Source: Micromonospora eburnea (GTDB lineage Bacteria > Actinomycetota > Actinomycetes > Mycobacteriales > Micromonosporaceae). From it: a DNA stretch of 64,000 bases. This document shows positions 61,723 to 64,000 of this stretch, piece after piece; positions within the stretch are counted from its first letter, which is position 1, and every line of letters begins with the position of its first letter. The notes beneath the pieces were generated by a model. It searched no databases. It was not told the DNA's origin and saw nothing but the letters and a program-made list of their open reading frames with translations. The position numbers and the translations under genes were made by a program. The stretch spans positions 3,038,001-3,102,000 of the forward strand of contig NZ_FMHY01000002.1 of assembly GCF_900090225.1 (NCBI RefSeq), written 5' to 3'.

Positions 61723-63347
61723 CCGCCGCCGAACTGGTGGTACGCGGTGGCACAGTGGTCGACGGGCTGGGCTCGCCGCCCGTCGACGCCGACGTCGTCA
61801 TCGCGGACGGACGGGTGACCGCGCTCGTACCGCGCGGTACCCGGGTGGCTGCCGACGGGGTGGTCGACGCCGACGGGCTGGTGGTGACCCCCGGGTTCAT
61901 CGACATGCACTCCCACTCCGACGTGCAGATATTCGCCGAACCCGACCACCCCGCCCGGCTGTTGCAGGGAGTCACCACCGAGGTGCTGGGGCAGGACGGG
62001 CTCAGCTACGCTCCGGTCGACGACGAGACGCTGGCGAGACTCCGTACCCAGCTCAGGGGGTGGAACGACGATCCGCCCGGCTTCGACTGGGCGTGGCGTT
62101 CGGTCGCCCAGTACCTGGACCGGCTCGACTCCGGTGTGGCCGTCAACACCGCGTACCTGGTGCCGCAGGGCACGGTGCGGCTGCTGGTGGTCGGCGCGGA
62201 GAACCGCCCGGCCACCGCCGACGAGCTGGCGCGGATGCGCCAGGTCGTTCGGCAGGGCCTGGCCGAGGGCGCGGTGGGGATGTCCTCGGGTCTGACCTAC
62301 GTCCCCGGCATGTACGCCGACACCGACGAACTGGTCGCGCTCTGCGAGGTGGTCGCCGAGGCCGGCGGCTACTTCTGCCCGCACCACCGCAACTACGGCT
62401 CGCACGTGCTGGAGTCGTACGACGAGTGCCTCCAGATCGCCCGCCGGACCGGGGTGGCACTGCATCTGGCCCACTGCCACGTCAGCTTCCCGGTCAACCA
62501 GGGCCGGGTCGGCGAACTGGTGGCGATGCTCGACGACGCCGCGGCCAGCGGGGTGGACCTCAGCTTCGACGCCTACCCCTACCTCGCCGCCATGACGTCG
62601 CTGCACGCGCTGCTGCCGGGTTGGGCCCAGTCAGGCAGCACCGAGGAGCAGTTGGCCCGGCTGACCGACGCGGGCGTACGGGACCGGCTCACCCACGAAC
62701 TCGATGTGCTGGGGACCGACGGCAACCAGGGCCTGCCGGTGGACTGGTCGACGATCGTGGTCTCCGGCATGGCCGGGGCACCCGGCTACCCGGACGTGGT
62801 GGGGCACAGCATCGCCGACAGCGCCCGCACGCGGGGCGTGCCACCGGCGCACCTGTGCCTGGACCTCATCGCGGCCAGCCGCTTCGGCGCGTCGTGCCTG
62901 ATGTACGCCGGCATCGAGGAGCACGTGCGCACGTTGATGCGCCATCCGCGACACACCGTCGGCAGCGACGGGATCCTGGTCGGCGACCAGCCCCACCCGC
63001 GCGGTTGGGGCAGCTTCGCGCGGGTCCTCGGCCGGTACGTCCGCGAGGAGCAGGTCCTCGACCTCGTCGAGGCGGTGCGGCACATGACCTCGTCGGCGGC
63101 CGACCGGATCGGCGCACCCGACCGGGGCCGGATCCAGGTCGGGGCCGCCGCCGACCTCGTCGTGTTCGACCCGCGAACGGTCGTGGACCTCGCTACCTAC
63201 GAGGACCCACGGCAGCCCCCGGCCGGCATCCCCCACGTCATCGTCAACGGGACGGTCGCGGTCCGCGACGGCCGTCTCACCGGAAGTCGGTCCGGGCGCG
63301 TCGTACGGCGTACCCGTCCGGCCACCCTCACCAGCAAGGAGATCTGA
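61719..63347 (+). CDS. D-aminoacylase-like amidohydrolase
   Basis: 542 residues; ATG 61719 overlaps the previous stop (ATGA). An amidohydrolase-superfamily protein of the N-acyl-D-amino-acid deacylase type: LVVRGGTVVDGLGSPPVDADVVIADGRV, the metal site HSHSD (His64, His66), LQGVTTEVLGQDGLSYAPV, EGAVGMSSGLTYVPGMYADTDELVALC, FCPHHRNYG, HLAHCHV, the catalytic Asp in VGSDGILVGDQPHPRGWG, and the Gly/Asp-rich end DLVVFDPRTVVD. The family motif GNCG, whose Cys binds zinc, is GQDG here (Asp93). Deacylation of an N-acyl-D-amino acid or similar amide is expected. A zinc alcohol dehydrogenase follows six bases on. Confidence 0.9.
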   Translation: MTAAELVVRGGTVVDGLGSPPVDADVVIADGRVTALVPRGTRVAADGVVDADGLVVTPGFIDMHSHSDVQIFAEPDHPARLLQGVTTEVLGQDGLSYAPVDDETLARLRTQLRGWNDDPPGFDWAWRSVAQYLDRLDSGVAVNTAYLVPQGTVRLLVVGAENRPATADELARMRQVVRQGLAEGAVGMSSGLTYVPGMYADTDELVALCEVVAEAGGYFCPHHRNYGSHVLESYDECLQIARRTGVALHLAHCHVSFPVNQGRVGELVAMLDDAAASGVDLSFDAYPYLAAMTSLHALLPGWAQSGSTEEQLARLTDAGVRDRLTHELDVLGTDGNQGLPVDWSTIVVSGMAGAPGYPDVVGHSIADSARTRGVPPAHLCLDLIAASRFGASCLMYAGIEEHVRTLMRHPRHTVGSDGILVGDQPHPRGWGSFARVLGRYVREEQVLDLVEAVRHMTSSAADRIGAPDRGRIQVGAAADLVVFDPRTVVDLATYEDPRQPPAGIPHVIVNGTVAVRDGRLTGSRSGRVVRRTRPATLTSKEI

Positions 63348-63352
63348 ACCTG

Positions 63353-64000
63353 ATGCAGGCAGTCGTCTACACCGCGCCGATGGAGCTGACCGTCCTCGAT
63401 GTGCCGGAGCCCACCCCGAAACCGGGTGAGGTCCTGGTCGACGTGCGGGCGGTGGGCATCTGTGGTTCGGAACTGGAGGGCGTGGCCACCCGCAGCCCAT
63501 TCCGGGTACCGCCGTTGATCATGGGACACGAGTTCGCCGGGGTGCGGGTCGACACCGGGGAGCACGTCGTGGTCAACCCGGTGGTCGCCTGCCTCACCTG
63601 CGACCTGTGCGACCGGGGTCTGATCAACGTGTGCCGGAACCGGCAGATCCTCGGCATCCAGCGCCCCGGCGGGTACGGCGAGTTCGTGGCGGTACCCGAG
63701 CAGAACCTGGTGGCCGTCGACTCGGCGGTGCCGTTCACCACGATGGCGTTCACCGAGCCGATCGCCAACGCGGTGCACGCGATGCGGCTGGTCCAGGCGC
63801 ACGACCCCTGGCCCCAGCGCGTCGGCATCATCGGCTGCGGTGCCATCGGGATGGCCCTGGCGCTGGTGGCCAAGGCCCGGGGCGTGCCGCACATCGAGAT
63901 CACCGACCTTTCCGAGGCCAGGCTGGAAAAGGCCCGTGCCCACGGCATCGTGCCGGCCGGGCCCAGCCTCACCGGCGAGGACTACGACGTCATCCTCGAC
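63353..64000 (+). CDS. Zinc-dependent alcohol dehydrogenase, 3' end beyond window
   Basis: 216 codons are visible from ATG 63353 behind AAGGAG; the gene runs off the right edge. A medium-chain zinc dehydrogenase: catalytic Cys37 (VGICGSE), His59-Glu60 (GHEFAG), the structural zinc Cys80, Cys83, Cys86 and Cys94, GGYGEFVAVPEQNLVAVD, and the NAD site IIGCGAIGMALALVAKARG. The family includes sorbitol and threonine dehydrogenases and sugar-alcohol enzymes. It is the last visible gene of the catabolic operon and presumably oxidises a hydroxyl intermediate. Confidence 0.93.
   Translation, partial: MQAVVYTAPMELTVLDVPEPTPKPGEVLVDVRAVGICGSELEGVATRSPFRVPPLIMGHEFAGVRVDTGEHVVVNPVVACLTCDLCDRGLINVCRNRQILGIQRPGGYGEFVAVPEQNLVAVDSAVPFTTMAFTEPIANAVHAMRLVQAHDPWPQRVGIIGCGAIGMALALVAKARGVPHIEITDLSEARLEKARAHGIVPAGPSLTGEDYDVILD

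Overview
The window is very GC-rich, uses GTG and TTG starts freely and codes on both strands. Its gene content (desferrioxamine-type siderophore cluster, SigE-family sigma factor, SulP/ArsR pair, IS110 elements, iron boxes of the DmdR/IdeR type, an actinobacterial SAM-IV riboswitch) points to a filamentous actinomycete. Micromonosporaceae (Micromonospora-like) is the best guess. That assignment is inference from gene style, not from a marker gene. No rRNA, tRNA or CRISPR array was seen.

Layout. 1-2 kb: left-truncated amino-acid-type ABC permease and its lipoprotein binding protein on the minus strand, preceded by a cysteine-type leader peptide and a SAM-IV riboswitch, so probably a sulfur-compound importer. 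2-9.3 kb: acetyltransferase, Phd/YefM-like protein, a membrane-anchored binding protein overlapping a polytopic membrane protein, glucose-6-phosphate isomerase, a YcxB-like protein, and a SigE-family sigma factor coupled to a frameshifted membrane protein gene. 9.4-15.2 kb: an accessory stretch with a truncated hydrolase, two tail-to-tail IS110-family elements, a dihydrofolate-reductase-like gene and decayed gene fragments. 15.2-31.6 kb: housekeeping and metabolic genes, including an aldo/keto reductase, KptA, SBP56 methanethiol-oxidase-like protein with a coupled membrane protein, NUDIX, NADAR, two secreted peptidoglycan hydrolases, acyl-CoA ligase, a first rifampicin monooxygenase (rox) with a candidate rifamycin-associated element, MgtC, and a LysR/D-amino-acid oxidase pair.

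31.6-44.7 kb is an iron island. desA-B-C-D on the minus strand faces a divergent penicillin-acylase-family gene plus GNAT (desG/desH-like) on the plus strand, across two iron boxes. Then come a siderophore-interacting reductase and an ATPase, binding protein and fused double permease importer under a third iron box. Together they would make, modify, import and reductively unload a hydroxamate siderophore. 44.8-48.6 kb: an orphan ArsR regulator, then a second rox gene preceded by a 19-codon leader ORF and a stem-loop that buries its start codon, then an aminoglycoside-phosphotransferase-like gene. 48.7-52.3 kb: ArsR-SulP-small protein operon, YciI protein, MFS remnant. 52.4-55.5 kb: a 1036-residue protein joining an LQRSAGN N-terminus to a metallo-beta-lactamase-type domain and helical regions. 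55.7-64 kb: an SDR gene divergent from a catabolic operon (carbohydrate-type ABC importer without ATPase, Gfo/Idh/MocA dehydrogenase, degenerate MBL protein, D-aminoacylase-like amidohydrolase, zinc alcohol dehydrogenase running off the right edge).

The observations most worth following are the leader-ORF/stem-loop before the second rox gene, the riboswitch plus leader-peptide tandem at 1.7-2.0 kb, the LQRSAGN-MBL protein, the IS110 right ends carrying a perfect -35 box, and the catabolic operon with altered metal sites.
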